From Streptomyces sp. CB03234 (lineage in GTDB: Bacteria > Actinomycetota > Actinomycetes > Streptomycetales > Streptomycetaceae), in contig NZ_LIYH01000003.1 of NCBI RefSeq assembly GCF_001905885.1, forward strand, positions 248,001 through 312,000: a stretch of 64,000 bases of DNA. Direction: 5' to 3'. The position numbers and the translations under genes were made by a program. Positions 42,232-51,592 of the stretch are shown one piece after another. Each line of letters starts with the position of its first letter. The first letter of the stretch is position 1. Under the pieces are notes generated by a model. The model had not been told where the DNA came from, searched no databases, and saw only the letters and a list, made by a program, of their open reading frames with translations.

Positions 42232-43479
42232 ATGCGTACACGTATCAGACTCCGGGTGTACGGGGTCGTCTTCGTGGCTGTTCTCGCCCTGCTGCTGTCC
42301 CTGTCCGTGGCTGTCTACCAGCAGGTGTTCACCTCCGTCGTACGGATCACGCTGGAGGCCGGCACGCTCGGCAACCAGCTGGAGCCGCGGGCCGACGTCA
42401 AGCTGCGCGGGCTGCTGGTCGGCGAGGTGCGCGAGGTGCGGGCCGACGGCGAGAAGGCCACCCTCGACATCGCGCTCAAGCCGGAGCACGTCTCCCGCAT
42501 CCCGGCCGACGTACGGGCGCGGCTGCTGCCCAAGACGCTGTTCGGCGAGAAGTACGTCGACCTGGTGGCCACGGCCGGTTCGACGGCGCGGCCCATCCGG
42601 GAGGGGGACGTCATCACGCAGGACCGCACCCGGGTCGGCATGGAGGTGCAGCAGCTGATGAACGACCTCCTGCCGCTGCTGCGGACGGTGAAGCCCGCCG
42701 AACTCAACGCCACGCTCTCCGCGTTCGCCACCGCCCTGGAGGGCCGGGGCGACCGGATCGGCGACAACCTCGTACGCGTCGAGGACTACCTGAGCCGGCT
42801 GAACCCGCACATGCCGTCCATCAAGGAGAACATCTCCCGGTTCGCCGATGTGGCGGAGGTGTACGGGGACGCCGCGCCGGATCTGATGAAGATCCTGCGC
42901 AACACCATCACCACCAGCCGCACCCTCGTCGAGAAGCAGGACCAGCTGGCCGCCCTGTTCACCTCCACGGCGACCATGGCCGGCACCGCGGAAACCTTCC
43001 TGGACGACAACGGCGAGCGGCTCATCACCCTGGGCCGTGTCTCCCGCCCCACGCTGGCGCTGTTCGCCCGGTACGCGCCGGAGTACCCGTGCCTGCTCAA
43101 GGGCCTGGTGAGGCAGGAGGCCGCGGCGGAAGAGACCTTCAGAGGCGGAAAAATGCGCATCACCCTGGAAATCGTCCGCCCCCGCCCGGGCTACGAGCCC
43201 GGCGAGGAGCCGCGCTACCGCGAGCGGTCGGGGCCGAACTGCCGGGGGCTTCCCGGCCCCGGCGTCCCGGCCGGGCACACCAAGCTGGACGACGGCACGC
43301 GTGACGTGCAGGCCGGCGGCGGCCCCGTCGCGCACCAGTCGTCCGCCACGGCGGCCGAGCAGCGGGCCGTGGGCTCGCTCGTAGCGCCCGTCATGGGCGT
43401 ACCGGCCGACGAGGTTCCGGCGGTGGCGACGCTGCTGTTCGGACCGATGGCCCGGGGGACGGCGGTGAGCGTCGCATGA
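42232..43479 (+). CDS. mceA: Mce-family protein A
   Basis: A 415-residue protein. One N-terminal membrane helix (VYGVVFVAVLALLLSLSVAV) is followed by the MCE beta-barrel domain (about residues 35-115; RADVKLRGLLVGEVREVRAD, LPKTLFGEKYVDLV). A long alpha-helical region follows, predicted to form the lipid-conducting tube with MceB-F, then a Cys-containing Pro-rich end. Start ATG 42232; the end overlaps mceB (ATGA). Confidence 0.93.
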   Translation: MRTRIRLRVYGVVFVAVLALLLSLSVAVYQQVFTSVVRITLEAGTLGNQLEPRADVKLRGLLVGEVREVRADGEKATLDIALKPEHVSRIPADVRARLLPKTLFGEKYVDLVATAGSTARPIREGDVITQDRTRVGMEVQQLMNDLLPLLRTVKPAELNATLSAFATALEGRGDRIGDNLVRVEDYLSRLNPHMPSIKENISRFADVAEVYGDAAPDLMKILRNTITTSRTLVEKQDQLAALFTSTATMAGTAETFLDDNGERLITLGRVSRPTLALFARYAPEYPCLLKGLVRQEAAAEETFRGGKMRITLEIVRPRPGYEPGEEPRYRERSGPNCRGLPGPGVPAGHTKLDDGTRDVQAGGGPVAHQSSATAAEQRAVGSLVAPVMGVPADEVPAVATLLFGPMARGTAVSVA

Positions 43480-44513
43480 GCCGTACGAAGAGCGCGCGGA
43501 GCACGGCGGCACCGCTGGTCAAGTTCGGTGTCTTCGCGGTGGTGACGGTCCTGGCGACCACGCTGCTCGCGGCGACCATCGTGAGCATCTCGTTCACGCC
43601 CGAGCACACCTACAAGGCCGTGTTCAGCGATGTGACGAGCCTGGAGGAGGGCGACGACATCCGGGTGGCGGGCGTGCGGGTCGGCGAGGTGGAAGAGATC
43701 GCCATCAGGGACCGGACGCTGGCGGAGGTGACGTTCACGGTCGCCGAGGACCGGCCCTTGCTCGCCGGTACCGGCGCCGTCATCCGCTACCGCAGCCTGG
43801 TGGGGCAGCGGTACATCGCGCTGACGGAGGGCGCGGGCGACGGTACGCGGATGCCGCCCGGCGGGACGATCCCGCTGTCCCGTACGCAGCCGGCGCTGGA
43901 CCTGAACGCCCTGCTGAACGGGTTCAAGCCGCTGTTCGCGGCGCTCAGCCCCAAGGACGTCAACCAGCTCGCCACCGAGATCATCAAGACGCTCCAGGGC
44001 GAGGGCGGCACGGTCAACAGCCTCCTCGCGCACACGGCCTCCCTCACCACCACCCTCGCGGACCGGGACCAGCTGATCGGCTCGGTGATCGACAACCTCA
44101 ACACCACCCTGGCGACGCTCGACGAGCGCGGTGCCCGTTTCTCGGGGCTGATCCAGCAGCTCCAGCGGGTGATCTCGGGGCTGTCGGCGGACCGCAAGCC
44201 CATCGGCGAGTCGCTGGTGAACATCAACAACCTGACGGAGGCCACGTCGGGGCTGCTGGAGGACGCCCGTCCGCCGCTCAAGGCCGACATCGCGGAGCTG
44301 ACCGAGCTCACCGGAACGCTGAACAAGAACGAGAAGACCGTGGAGGGTGTGCTGAAGCGGCTGCCGAACAAGCTCAACAAGCTGACGAGAACCGCCTCGT
44401 ACGGCTCCTGGTTCAACTTCTACCTCTGCGACTTCGACGGCCGCATCGTGCTGCCGAAGACCAAGGAAGTCATCACCCCCGAGCTTCACGTCGCCCGGGC
44501 GAGGTGCGCATGA
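43476..44513 (+). CDS. mceB: Mce-family protein B
   Basis: A 345-residue protein. The N-terminal helix (FGVFAVVTVLATTLLAATIV) is followed by an MCE domain with VTSLEEGDDIRVAGVRVGEV and RYRSLVGQRYIALTEGAGDG, and by helical regions up to LPNKLNKLTRTASYGSWFNF. The C-terminal region keeps the Cys of FYLCDFDG seen in MceB-type proteins. It is translationally coupled to mceA and mceC by ATGA overlaps. Confidence 0.93.
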   Translation: MSRTKSARSTAAPLVKFGVFAVVTVLATTLLAATIVSISFTPEHTYKAVFSDVTSLEEGDDIRVAGVRVGEVEEIAIRDRTLAEVTFTVAEDRPLLAGTGAVIRYRSLVGQRYIALTEGAGDGTRMPPGGTIPLSRTQPALDLNALLNGFKPLFAALSPKDVNQLATEIIKTLQGEGGTVNSLLAHTASLTTTLADRDQLIGSVIDNLNTTLATLDERGARFSGLIQQLQRVISGLSADRKPIGESLVNINNLTEATSGLLEDARPPLKADIAELTELTGTLNKNEKTVEGVLKRLPNKLNKLTRTASYGSWFNFYLCDFDGRIVLPKTKEVITPELHVARARCA

Positions 44514-45490
44514 TCCCCTTCCGGGACCGGAACCCGGTCACCATCGGTGCCGCCGGCCTCACGGTGCTGGCGCTGCTGACCGCCGCGGCGTTCAACGCCG
44601 ACAGCCTGCCGCTGATCGGCGACGGCGAGACGTACAGCGCGGCCTTCTCCGAGGCGGGCGGGCTGAAGCCCGGCGACGAGGTGCGGATCGCCGGGGTGAA
44701 GGTCGGCAAGGTCGACGAGGTGGACCTCGACGGCGACCACGTCAAGGTGGTCTTCCGGGTCAAGGGCGACCCGGCGTTCGGTACGAGGACGGGCGCGGCG
44801 ATCCGCATCAAGACGATCCTGGGCGCCAAGTACCTGGCGCTGGAGCCGAAGGGCCCGGGGCAGCTGGAGCCGGGCAGTGAGATCCCGCTGAACCGGACGA
44901 CACCCGCGTACGACGTCGTGGCGGCCTTCAGCGACCTGACCACGACGACCGAGCAGGTCGACACCGAGCGGCTGGCGACGGCGCTGGACACCATCTCGAC
45001 GACCTTCGAGGACTCCCCAGCCGAGGTGCGGGCCTCCATCCAGGGCCTGTCGCGGATCTCCCGTACGGTCGCCTCCCGCGACCAGGCGCTGCGGGAACTC
45101 CTCGCCCACGCCCGGGGCGTCAGCGGGGTGCTCGCCGAGCGGTCGGGCGAGTTCTCCCGGTTGGTCAAGGACGGCGACAAGCTGTTCACCGAGATCGCGA
45201 ACCGGCGGGCGGCGATCCACGCCCTGCTCAAGAGCTCGGCGGCGCTGGGGATCCAGCTGTCCGGCCTCGTCAAGGACAACAGCGAGGAGATCGGCCCGGC
45301 GCTCAAGGGCCTCAACCAGGTGGTGGCGATGCTGGAGCGCAACCAGGCGAGCCTCGACCGCTCGATCAAGCTGATGGCCCCGTACGTCCGGGTCTTCACC
45401 AACACCCTCGGCAACGGCCGCTGGTTCGACAGCTACATCCAGAACATGGTCGCCGCCCCGGTGGTCCCGCGCACGGGAGGTACGTCGTGA
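44510..45490 (+). CDS. mceC: Mce-family protein C
   Basis: A 326-residue protein beginning [20 protein letters not shown]. The helix ([15 protein letters not shown]) is followed by the MCE domain ([39 protein letters not shown]) and a helical tube region ending in [23 protein letters not shown] 44510 overlaps the mceB stop and has GAGG five bases upstream, favoured over GTG 44504. The GTG start of mceD overlaps its end. Confidence 0.93.
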   Translation: MIPFRDRNPVTIGAAGLTVLALLTAAAFNADSLPLIGDGETYSAAFSEAGGLKPGDEVRIAGVKVGKVDEVDLDGDHVKVVFRVKGDPAFGTRTGAAIRIKTILGAKYLALEPKGPGQLEPGSEIPLNRTTPAYDVVAAFSDLTTTTEQVDTERLATALDTISTTFEDSPAEVRASIQGLSRISRTVASRDQALRELLAHARGVSGVLAERSGEFSRLVKDGDKLFTEIANRRAAIHALLKSSAALGIQLSGLVKDNSEEIGPALKGLNQVVAMLERNQASLDRSIKLMAPYVRVFTNTLGNGRWFDSYIQNMVAAPVVPRTGGTS

Positions 45491-46629
45491 AAGCACCAGG
45501 AGTGAAGGTGCGCCGGGCGGTCGCCACCGCCGTCGCCCTCGCGGTCGTCGCCACGGGAGCCGTGGTGCTGTGGCCCGAGTCGGAGCCGGTCCGGGTGACG
45601 GCGTACTTCCCGCGCACGGTCGGGATCTACCCCGGCTCCGACGTGCGGGTGCTGGGCGTGCGGATCGGCGAGGTCAAGGAGATCACCCCGCTGGGCGAGC
45701 GGGTGCGGGTGGTGCTGGAGTACGACGCCGGCCGCAAGGTCCCGGCGGACGCCAAGGCGGCCATCATCAACTCGTCGGTCGTCAGTGACCGTTACGTCCA
45801 GCTGCTGCCCGTGTACCGCAAGGGCCCGGCGCTGGGTGACGGGGACGTCATCCCGGAGGAGAGGACGGCCGTGCCGGTCGAGCTGGACCGGGTCTTCGAC
45901 AGCCTGCACACCACGTCGGAGGCGCTCGGCCCGCGCGGCGCGAACAAGGAGGGGTCGCTGGCCCGGCTGCTGGGCGTGAGCGCGGACAACCTCGAAGGGC
46001 AGGGCGAGAACCTGCACCGGACGGTGGAGGACCTGTCCCTGGCCGTGACGACGCTCGCCGACGGGCGGCAGGACCTGTTCGGGACCGTGCGCAACCTCCA
46101 GGTGTTCACGGCGGCGCTGGCCGCCGACGACAAGAGCGTCCGGTCCTTCAACGACAGCCTGGCGAAGGTGGCCGACCAGCTCGCCGCCGAGCGCAAGGAC
46201 CTGGCGGCCGCGCTGAGGCACCTGGGCGTGGCGCTGGCGGACGTGTCCGAGTTCGTACGGAACAACAAGAAGTCCCTGTCGACGAACGTGGAGGGGCTCG
46301 CCGAGGTCACCAAGGTGCTGGTGACGCAGCGTGCCGCGCTGGCGGAGGTGCTGGAGGTGGCCCCGGCCGGGCTGTCGAACCTCCAGAACGCCTACAACCC
46401 GTCCTCCGGGACCCTCGACACCCGCAACAACCCCGATCAGCCGCAGGATCCGGCCTCCTTGCTGTGCTCGCTGCTCAGTACGACGGGCGAGGCGAAGGCG
46501 GCGGACTGCAAGGAGCTGAAGAAGCTGTTCGATTCCCTTCCGGAGCTGGGGTCGCCGCCGGGGGCTCCGGCCGCCGGGGCCGGCCCGGTGGACCGGACGC
46601 TGGGCGGAATCCTGGAGGAGGACGTATGA
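45487..46629 (+). CDS. mceD: Mce-family protein D
   Basis: A 380-residue protein. The N-terminal helix ([19 protein letters not shown]) is followed by an MCE domain with [20 protein letters not shown] and [15 protein letters not shown], then a long helical region ([20 protein letters not shown]). It ends with a Cys pair in [20 protein letters not shown] and a Pro-rich tail. GTG start coupled to mceC; the stop overlaps the mceE start. Confidence 0.93.
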   Translation: MKAPGVKVRRAVATAVALAVVATGAVVLWPESEPVRVTAYFPRTVGIYPGSDVRVLGVRIGEVKEITPLGERVRVVLEYDAGRKVPADAKAAIINSSVVSDRYVQLLPVYRKGPALGDGDVIPEERTAVPVELDRVFDSLHTTSEALGPRGANKEGSLARLLGVSADNLEGQGENLHRTVEDLSLAVTTLADGRQDLFGTVRNLQVFTAALAADDKSVRSFNDSLAKVADQLAAERKDLAAALRHLGVALADVSEFVRNNKKSLSTNVEGLAEVTKVLVTQRAALAEVLEVAPAGLSNLQNAYNPSSGTLDTRNNPDQPQDPASLLCSLLSTTGEAKAADCKELKKLFDSLPELGSPPGAPAAGAGPVDRTLGGILEEDV

Positions 46630-47927
46630 GGGCCCTCCGTGTGACCGCGGTGGTGTGGTCGGCGGCCGGTTCGCTGCTGCTGACGGGCTGCGACTTCGAC
46701 GGCCTGTACGACATCGGCCTGCCGGGCGGCGCGGCGGCCGACGGCAACGCGTACCGGGTGACGGTCGAGTTCCGGGACGTCCTGGACCTGGTGCCGCAGT
46801 CCGCGGTGAAGGTGAACCACGTGACCGTGGGCGCGGTGGAGAAGGTGGAGCTGGACGGCTGGCACGCGCGCGTGCGGCTGCGGATCGCCGACGACGTGAA
46901 GCTGCCGGGCAACGCGGTCGCCGAGCTGCGGCAGACCAGCATGCTCGGGGAGAAGTACGTGGCGCTGTCGGCGCCCGTGGACGCGGCGCCGGCCGGGCGG
47001 CTGAAGGACGGGGCGCGGATCCCGCTGTCGCGCAGCGGCCGCAACCCGGAGATCGAGGAGGTGCTGTCGGCGCTGTCCGCCCTGCTCAACGGCGGTGGCG
47101 TCGCCCAGCTGAAGACGATCACCACGGAGCTCAACAAGGCCCTGGAGGGCCGGGAGAACCGGGTGAAGTCGCTGCTGGGCGAGCTGGACACCTTCATCGG
47201 CGGGCTCGACTCGCAGCGTACGGAGATCGTCCGCGCGCTGAACGGCATCGACCGGCTCTCCAAGCGGCTGGCGGCGGAGAAGAAGACCATCGCGGCCGCC
47301 GTCGACACCGTACCGCCGGCGCTGAAGGTGCTGGCCGACCAGCGGCGCAAGCTGACGGCGATGCTCACCTCCCTGTCGGCGCTGAGCACGACCGGTACGA
47401 AGGTGATCAACGCGTCGCGGGACGACGTGGTCGCCAATCTGCGCGCCCTGCGGCCGGTCCTGGAGCAGCTGAACAAGGCGGGCGACGACCTGCCGAACGC
47501 GCTGGAGCTGCTGACGACGTATCCGTTCCCGCGCAATGTGGTGGGCGCGATCAAGGGCGACTACGTCAACCTCAAGGTGACCGCCGATCTGGACCTGGCG
47601 AGCATCTACGGCAACCTCCGCGACGAGCCGCCGGCCAAGCCCGGGGCCCCGGCGCTTCCCGGTGTGCCGGAGGCGCCCGGGCTGCCGGAGGTGCCGGAGG
47701 TCCCCGGCGTGCCGGAGGCCCCGGGAGTCCCCGAGGCCCCGGACGTCCCGGGCGCACCGGATCCGGCTCCGCTGCCGCCGGCTCCTTCGCGGCCCTCGGA
47801 CGACGGCGATCCGCTCTGCCCGCCGGTGTGCACCGTCGGCCATGCCTCGTACGGGGACGGCGACGGTTTCCCGCCCGGCACCGACCGCTCCCTCGCGGAG
47901 CTGATGCTGAAGGGGATGCTGCTGTGA
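46626..47927 (+). CDS. mceE: Mce-family lipoprotein E
   Basis: A 433-residue lipoprotein. The signal peptide ends in [10 protein letters not shown] (lipobox Cys near residue 22), as is normal for MceE/LprK-type members. The MCE domain ([39 protein letters not shown]) and a helical region ([19 protein letters not shown]) follow. The C-terminus has a Pro-rich stretch of [12 protein letters not shown] units (about residues 338-383) before a Cys-containing tail. It is coupled at both ends by overlaps. Confidence 0.93.
   Translation: MRALRVTAVVWSAAGSLLLTGCDFDGLYDIGLPGGAAADGNAYRVTVEFRDVLDLVPQSAVKVNHVTVGAVEKVELDGWHARVRLRIADDVKLPGNAVAELRQTSMLGEKYVALSAPVDAAPAGRLKDGARIPLSRSGRNPEIEEVLSALSALLNGGGVAQLKTITTELNKALEGRENRVKSLLGELDTFIGGLDSQRTEIVRALNGIDRLSKRLAAEKKTIAAAVDTVPPALKVLADQRRKLTAMLTSLSALSTTGTKVINASRDDVVANLRALRPVLEQLNKAGDDLPNALELLTTYPFPRNVVGAIKGDYVNLKVTADLDLASIYGNLRDEPPAKPGAPALPGVPEAPGLPEVPEVPGVPEAPGVPEAPDVPGAPDPAPLPPAPSRPSDDGDPLCPPVCTVGHASYGDGDGFPPGTDRSLAELMLKGMLL
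47640..47776. repeat. Val-Pro-Glu/Ala-Pro repeat tract in mceE
   Basis: Imperfect 9- to 12-base units (GTGCCGGAG, GCCCCGGGAGTC) encode alternating Pro residues near the C-terminus of MceE. They resemble the end of the sigma-factor gene 8.4 kb upstream. Confidence 0.75.
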
Positions 47928-49207
47928 TCACCCGTACGGTCAAGGCGCAGCTCCTCGCCTTCGCCACCGTGACGGCGGTGGGCGTGTCGTACGTCGGCGC
48001 CGAGTACACCGGGCTGGCCGACGCCCTGTTCGACCGCGGCTACACCGTGAACGCGGACTTCGCCGACTCCGGAGGTGTCTTCCAGGGCGCCGAGGTCACC
48101 TACCGCGGTGTGCCGGTGGGCCGGGTCGGCGAGCTGCGGCTGACGGACCGCGACGGGGTGACGGTCGTCCTGGACATCGAGGACGGGGCGCGCATCCCGG
48201 CGGACACGCTGGCGGTGGTGGCGAACCGGTCGGCGGTGGGTGAGCAGTACGTCGACCTCCAGCCGCGCGGGTCGGGCGGCCCCTACCTGCGCGACGGCTC
48301 CACGATCGCCCGCCGGGACACACGGGTGCCGCTGCCCGCGACGGATCTGATCGTGAGCCTGGACCGGCTGGTGAACTCGGTCGGCAAGGACGATCTGCGG
48401 ATCACGGTGGACGAGCTGGGCAAGGCCTTCGCCGGCACCGGTCCGGAGCTGAGCCGGCTGGTGGACTCGGGGAACCTGCTCGTGGAGTCGGCGTCCGACT
48501 CGCTGCCCCAGACGATCTCGCTGATCGAGGACTCGCGGACGGTCCTGAAGACCCAGGCCGACAAGGGTTCGGCGATCAGGTCCTTCTCGAGCGACCTGGC
48601 CGCGCTCACGGCTCAGCTGAAGTCGAGCGACGGCGACATCCGGCGGCTGATCGACGCGGGGGCGCCCGCCGCCCAGGAGGTGAACTCGCTGCTGACGACC
48701 ACCCGGCCGCACCTGCCGGTGCTGCTCGGCAATCTGATCAGCGGCGGCCAGATCACGGTGGCCCGGCTGCCGGGGGTGGAGCAGGCCCTGGTCACCTTCC
48801 CGGTGGTGGTGGCGGGCAGCTACACCGTGATCCCCGGTGACGGCACCACCCACTTCGGGCTGGTCGCCGGCCAGGACGACCCGCCGCCGTGCCGGCAGGG
48901 GTACGGGACGCAGCGCCGCGACCCGGCCGACACCGCCGAGCGGCCGGCCAACACCGACGCGCGCTGCTCGGCCCCGCGCGGCGCCGGCACCTCCGTACGC
49001 GGCGCGCAGAACGCCCCCGGCCCGTCGGGGGGCTCCCGTGGCGGCGGTGGGGCCGGCCCGGCCGCGTACGTCACGCCGTACGACCCGGAGACGGGCACGG
49101 CGGCCGGGCCGGGCGGAAGGCTCGTCGAGATCGGCTCGACGGGCGGCGAACAGAGTGTGTTCGGAAAGGACTCGTGGCAATGGCTGCTCGTCGGACCTAT
49201 GGCATGA
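47924..49207 (+). CDS. mceF: Mce-family protein F
   Basis: A 427-residue protein from GTG 47924. The N-terminal helix (AQLLAFATVTAVGVSYVGAE) is followed by an MCE domain with GGVFQGAEVTYRGVPVGRVG and VANRSAVGEQYVDLQPRGSG, and by a helical region (LSRLVDSGNLLVESASDSLP). The C-terminal part contains PPPCRQGYGTQRRDP and a Gly/Pro-rich stretch. It is the last of the six Mce proteins; the stop overlaps the next gene. Confidence 0.93.
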   Translation: MITRTVKAQLLAFATVTAVGVSYVGAEYTGLADALFDRGYTVNADFADSGGVFQGAEVTYRGVPVGRVGELRLTDRDGVTVVLDIEDGARIPADTLAVVANRSAVGEQYVDLQPRGSGGPYLRDGSTIARRDTRVPLPATDLIVSLDRLVNSVGKDDLRITVDELGKAFAGTGPELSRLVDSGNLLVESASDSLPQTISLIEDSRTVLKTQADKGSAIRSFSSDLAALTAQLKSSDGDIRRLIDAGAPAAQEVNSLLTTTRPHLPVLLGNLISGGQITVARLPGVEQALVTFPVVVAGSYTVIPGDGTTHFGLVAGQDDPPPCRQGYGTQRRDPADTAERPANTDARCSAPRGAGTSVRGAQNAPGPSGGSRGGGGAGPAAYVTPYDPETGTAAGPGGRLVEIGSTGGEQSVFGKDSWQWLLVGPMA

Positions 49208-49734
49208 GGGGCGTGCGCTTCGCCCGCGTAATACGGCGCCTGCGGGAGGCCGCCCGGCGGGGCCGGGCGATGCCCGCGACGCTGGCGGTGGCGACCGTCG
49301 CCGTCACGGCGCTGTCCGGGTGGCTGACCCTCCAGGTGTACGAGCAGCGCGCCGAGGAGCAGCGGCGCCAGGACATCCTGGCGGCGGCCCGTCAGTCGGC
49401 GCTCAACTTCACCTCGCTCGACTACCGGCATTACGACCGGGACAGCGCGAATGTGCTGAAGGGCGCCACCGGTGACTTCAAGGACCAGTTCGCGGCGCAG
49501 ACCGCGCAGCTGACCAAGCTGGTCGCGGCGAACAAGTCGGTGTCACAGGGCCAGGTGCTGGAGGCGGGTCTCGTCCGCTCCGACGAGCGCAGCGCCCGCG
49601 TCCTGGTGGTCGCCGACAGCAAGGTCACCAACACCGCCGCCCCGCAGGGGCAGGCCCGTACCTACCGGCTCCAGCTCGACCTCGTGCACGAGGGCGGGCG
49701 CTGGCTGACGTCCGGCGTCGAGTTCGTCGGCTGA
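49204..49734 (+). CDS. Mce-associated membrane protein 1
   Basis: A 176-residue protein with one N-terminal membrane helix (PATLAVATVAVTALSGWLTL). The extracytoplasmic domain has LDYRHYDRDSANVLKGATGD (SLDYR-type motif of Mce-associated proteins) and ends in GGRWLTSGVEFVG, a SnoaL-like fold. Such proteins are thought to stabilise the Mce complex. Start ATG 49204 overlaps the mceF stop (ATGA). ATG 49180, with AAAGGA nine bases upstream, would add eight residues and is also possible. Confidence 0.88.
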   Translation: MRGVRFARVIRRLREAARRGRAMPATLAVATVAVTALSGWLTLQVYEQRAEEQRRQDILAAARQSALNFTSLDYRHYDRDSANVLKGATGDFKDQFAAQTAQLTKLVAANKSVSQGQVLEAGLVRSDERSARVLVVADSKVTNTAAPQGQARTYRLQLDLVHEGGRWLTSGVEFVG

Positions 49735-49765
49735 GTCGGCCGAGTCGGCTGAAAGGACAACCCTG

Positions 49766-50545
49766 ATGGCGAACACGAGTATCCGCGGCCGCGGTGCCGG
49801 CTCCCCCGCCCGCCGCTCCCTGTCCGCGGCCGCCCGCGCGGCGGCCAAGCGCGCCGACCGGGCCGCCCCCGGCACGGCTGTGGTCTCCGGGCGCACCCTG
49901 CGGGCCCAGGAGGAGCTGGACGCGCAGGCGCCGGGGCAGGAACCGGACTGGGAGGCCCCGGACTGGGAAGGCCCGGAGGCCCGGGACCCGGACGCGCCGC
50001 CGGACGTCGACGAGCCGGACGCCCCTGACCGGCCCAGCGGCCGCCGGCGGGCCGTGCTGTGTGCCGTGCTGGCCCTGGTGGCCGTGGTGGGGCTGGTGGC
50101 GTCGGTCCTGCTGGCGCGGGAGTACCGGGACGGGCGGGGCGCCGAGCGGGCGCGGGCGCAGGCGGCGGAGGCGGCGCGGAAGGCGGCGCCGGTCGTGCTG
50201 TCGTACGACCACCGGCGGCTGGAGAAGGACTTCGCGGCGGCCCGGGCGCATCTGACCGGCTCGTTCCGCGACGAGTACCGCAGGACGACCACGAGCGTGG
50301 TGGCGCCGACGGCGCGGAAGTACCGGGGTGTGGTGAAGGCGTCGGTGGTGGAGCCGCCGGGCGGTGGTGACCCGGCCGTGTCGGTGGTGTCGGCGTCGCC
50401 GGACCGGGCGGTGGTCCTGCTCTTTGTGAACCAGATCACCACGAGCACGCAGGTGTCGGGGCCCCGTGTGGACCTGAACCGGGTGCGGATGACCCTCGCG
50501 CTCACCTCCGACGGCTGGAAGGTGAGCGCCGTCGACGCGTTGTAG
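49766..50545 (+). CDS. Mce-associated membrane protein 2
   Basis: A 259-residue protein. A long charged cytoplasmic N-terminus (Ala/Arg-rich, then Pro/Asp/Glu-rich, to about residue 93) is followed by one membrane helix (AVLCAVLALVAVVGLVASVL). The extracytoplasmic domain has VLSYDHRRLEKDFAAARAHL (S-Y-D motif of the family) and DLNRVRMTLALTSDGWKVSA near the end. It is preceded by AAAGGA, 31 bases after the first associated protein. It is the last gene of the mce operon and is followed by a strong terminator. Confidence 0.9.
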   Translation: MANTSIRGRGAGSPARRSLSAAARAAAKRADRAAPGTAVVSGRTLRAQEELDAQAPGQEPDWEAPDWEGPEARDPDAPPDVDEPDAPDRPSGRRRAVLCAVLALVAVVGLVASVLLAREYRDGRGAERARAQAAEAARKAAPVVLSYDHRRLEKDFAAARAHLTGSFRDEYRRTTTSVVAPTARKYRGVVKASVVEPPGGGDPAVSVVSASPDRAVVLLFVNQITTSTQVSGPRVDLNRVRMTLALTSDGWKVSAVDAL

Positions 50546-50571
50546 CAGCTTGTGGCGGCGTACAAGCCACC

Positions 50572-50611
50572 AAGGCGCCTTTCGGGCCATCGCCCGGAAG
50601 GCGCCTTTTTT
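50572..50611. terminator. Rho-independent terminator of the mce operon
   Basis: A GC-rich stem (AAGGCGCC...CGGGC against GCCCG...GGCGCCTT) with the loop CATC, directly followed by a run of six T. It is the clearest intrinsic terminator in the window, 26 bases past the last mce gene. Confidence 0.92.
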
Positions 50612-50663
50612 GTGGGCCGTTTTGCGGACCACTCTTGACAGCCCTCCCCCCCTCCAGGCAATC

Positions 50664-50678
50664 TTCCGTTAAGCAGAA
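50664..50678. promoter_or_regulatory. Candidate AllR operator (element A), hyi distal site
   Basis: TTCCGTTAAGCAGAA fits the element A pattern, with one change in the right half (CAGAA). It lies 21 bases (centre to centre) from the perfect site at 50685, two helical turns apart on the same DNA face. Confidence 0.65.
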
Positions 50679-50684
50679 ACGAAC

Positions 50685-50699
50685 TTCCGCAATACGGAA
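50685..50699. promoter_or_regulatory. Candidate AllR operator (element A), hyi proximal site
   Basis: TTCCGCAATACGGAA is a perfect 5-base-arm dyad 17 bases before the hyi start, ending against the ribosome-binding site. It is nearly identical to the gcl site, with the same 21-base spacing to a second copy. Confidence 0.75.
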
Positions 50700-50716
50700 G
50701 GAGCGCCGAACCCCTC

Positions 50717-51556
50717 ATGGGATACACGGACCAGCGCTTCAATGTGAACTTGTCGATCCTCTTCACGGAACTCCCGCTCCTGGAGCGTCCCGCGGCTGCC
50801 GCCGCGGCCGGCTTCACGGCGGTCGAGCTGTGGTGGCCCTGGATCGAGACGCCGACGCCCGACCAGAGCGAGCTCGACGCCCTCAAGAAGGCTCTGGAGG
50901 ACGCCGGCACCCAGCTGGTCGGCCTGAACTTCTACGCCGGGCAGCTGCCCGGCCCCGACCGCGGCGCCCTGTCCGTCCCCGGTGAGGAGTCGGACCGCTT
51001 CCGCGCCAACATCGACGTGGCCGCGGACTTCGCCGCCTCCGTCGGCTGCAAGGCGCTCAACGCCCTGTACGGCAACCGCGTCGACGGCGTCGACCCGGCC
51101 GCCCAGGACGAGCTCGCCCTGGAGAACCTGGTCGTGGCGGCCCGCGCGGCCGACCGGATCGGTGCGATCCTGCTGATCGAGGCGCTGAACAAGCCCGAGT
51201 CGCCGCGCTACCCGCTGGTGAGCGCCCCGTCCGCGATCGAGGTCGTGGACAAGGTGAACGCGACGACCGGCCTCGGCAACGCCAAGTTCCTCCTCGACAT
51301 CTACCACCTGTCGATGAACGGCGAGGACGTCAGCCAGGTCATCGAGGCGTACGCCGCCAAGACCGGCCACGTCCAGATCGCCGACAACCCGGGCCGTGGC
51401 GCGCCGGGCACCGGCTCGCTGCCGCTGGAGGAGCTGCTCGACCAGCTCAAGAAGGCCGGCTACGACGGCTGGGTCGGCCTGGAGTACAAGGCCGGCGACC
51501 GCCCGAGCGCCGAGTCCTTCGACTGGCTCCCGGCCGAGGCCCGCCCGGCCCGCTGA
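50717..51556 (+). CDS. hyi: Hydroxypyruvate isomerase
   Basis: A 279-residue TIM-barrel isomerase of the Hyi/OtnI family. Its segments are FNVNLSILFTELPLLERPAA, AVELWWPW, LLIEALNKPESPRYPLVSAP (conserved Glu), FLLDIYHLSMNGEDV (D-x-Y-H) and HVQIADNPGRGAPGTG. It interconverts hydroxypyruvate and tartronate semialdehyde next to the Gcl product. GlxR follows 36 bases later. AGGAG precedes the ATG. Two element A sites lie directly upstream. Confidence 0.96.
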   Translation: MGYTDQRFNVNLSILFTELPLLERPAAAAAAGFTAVELWWPWIETPTPDQSELDALKKALEDAGTQLVGLNFYAGQLPGPDRGALSVPGEESDRFRANIDVAADFAASVGCKALNALYGNRVDGVDPAAQDELALENLVVAARAADRIGAILLIEALNKPESPRYPLVSAPSAIEVVDKVNATTGLGNAKFLLDIYHLSMNGEDVSQVIEAYAAKTGHVQIADNPGRGAPGTGSLPLEELLDQLKKAGYDGWVGLEYKAGDRPSAESFDWLPAEARPAR

Positions 51557-51592
51557 CTTTCTTCCGCACCACCAGTTTTGAGAGGCACCCTC

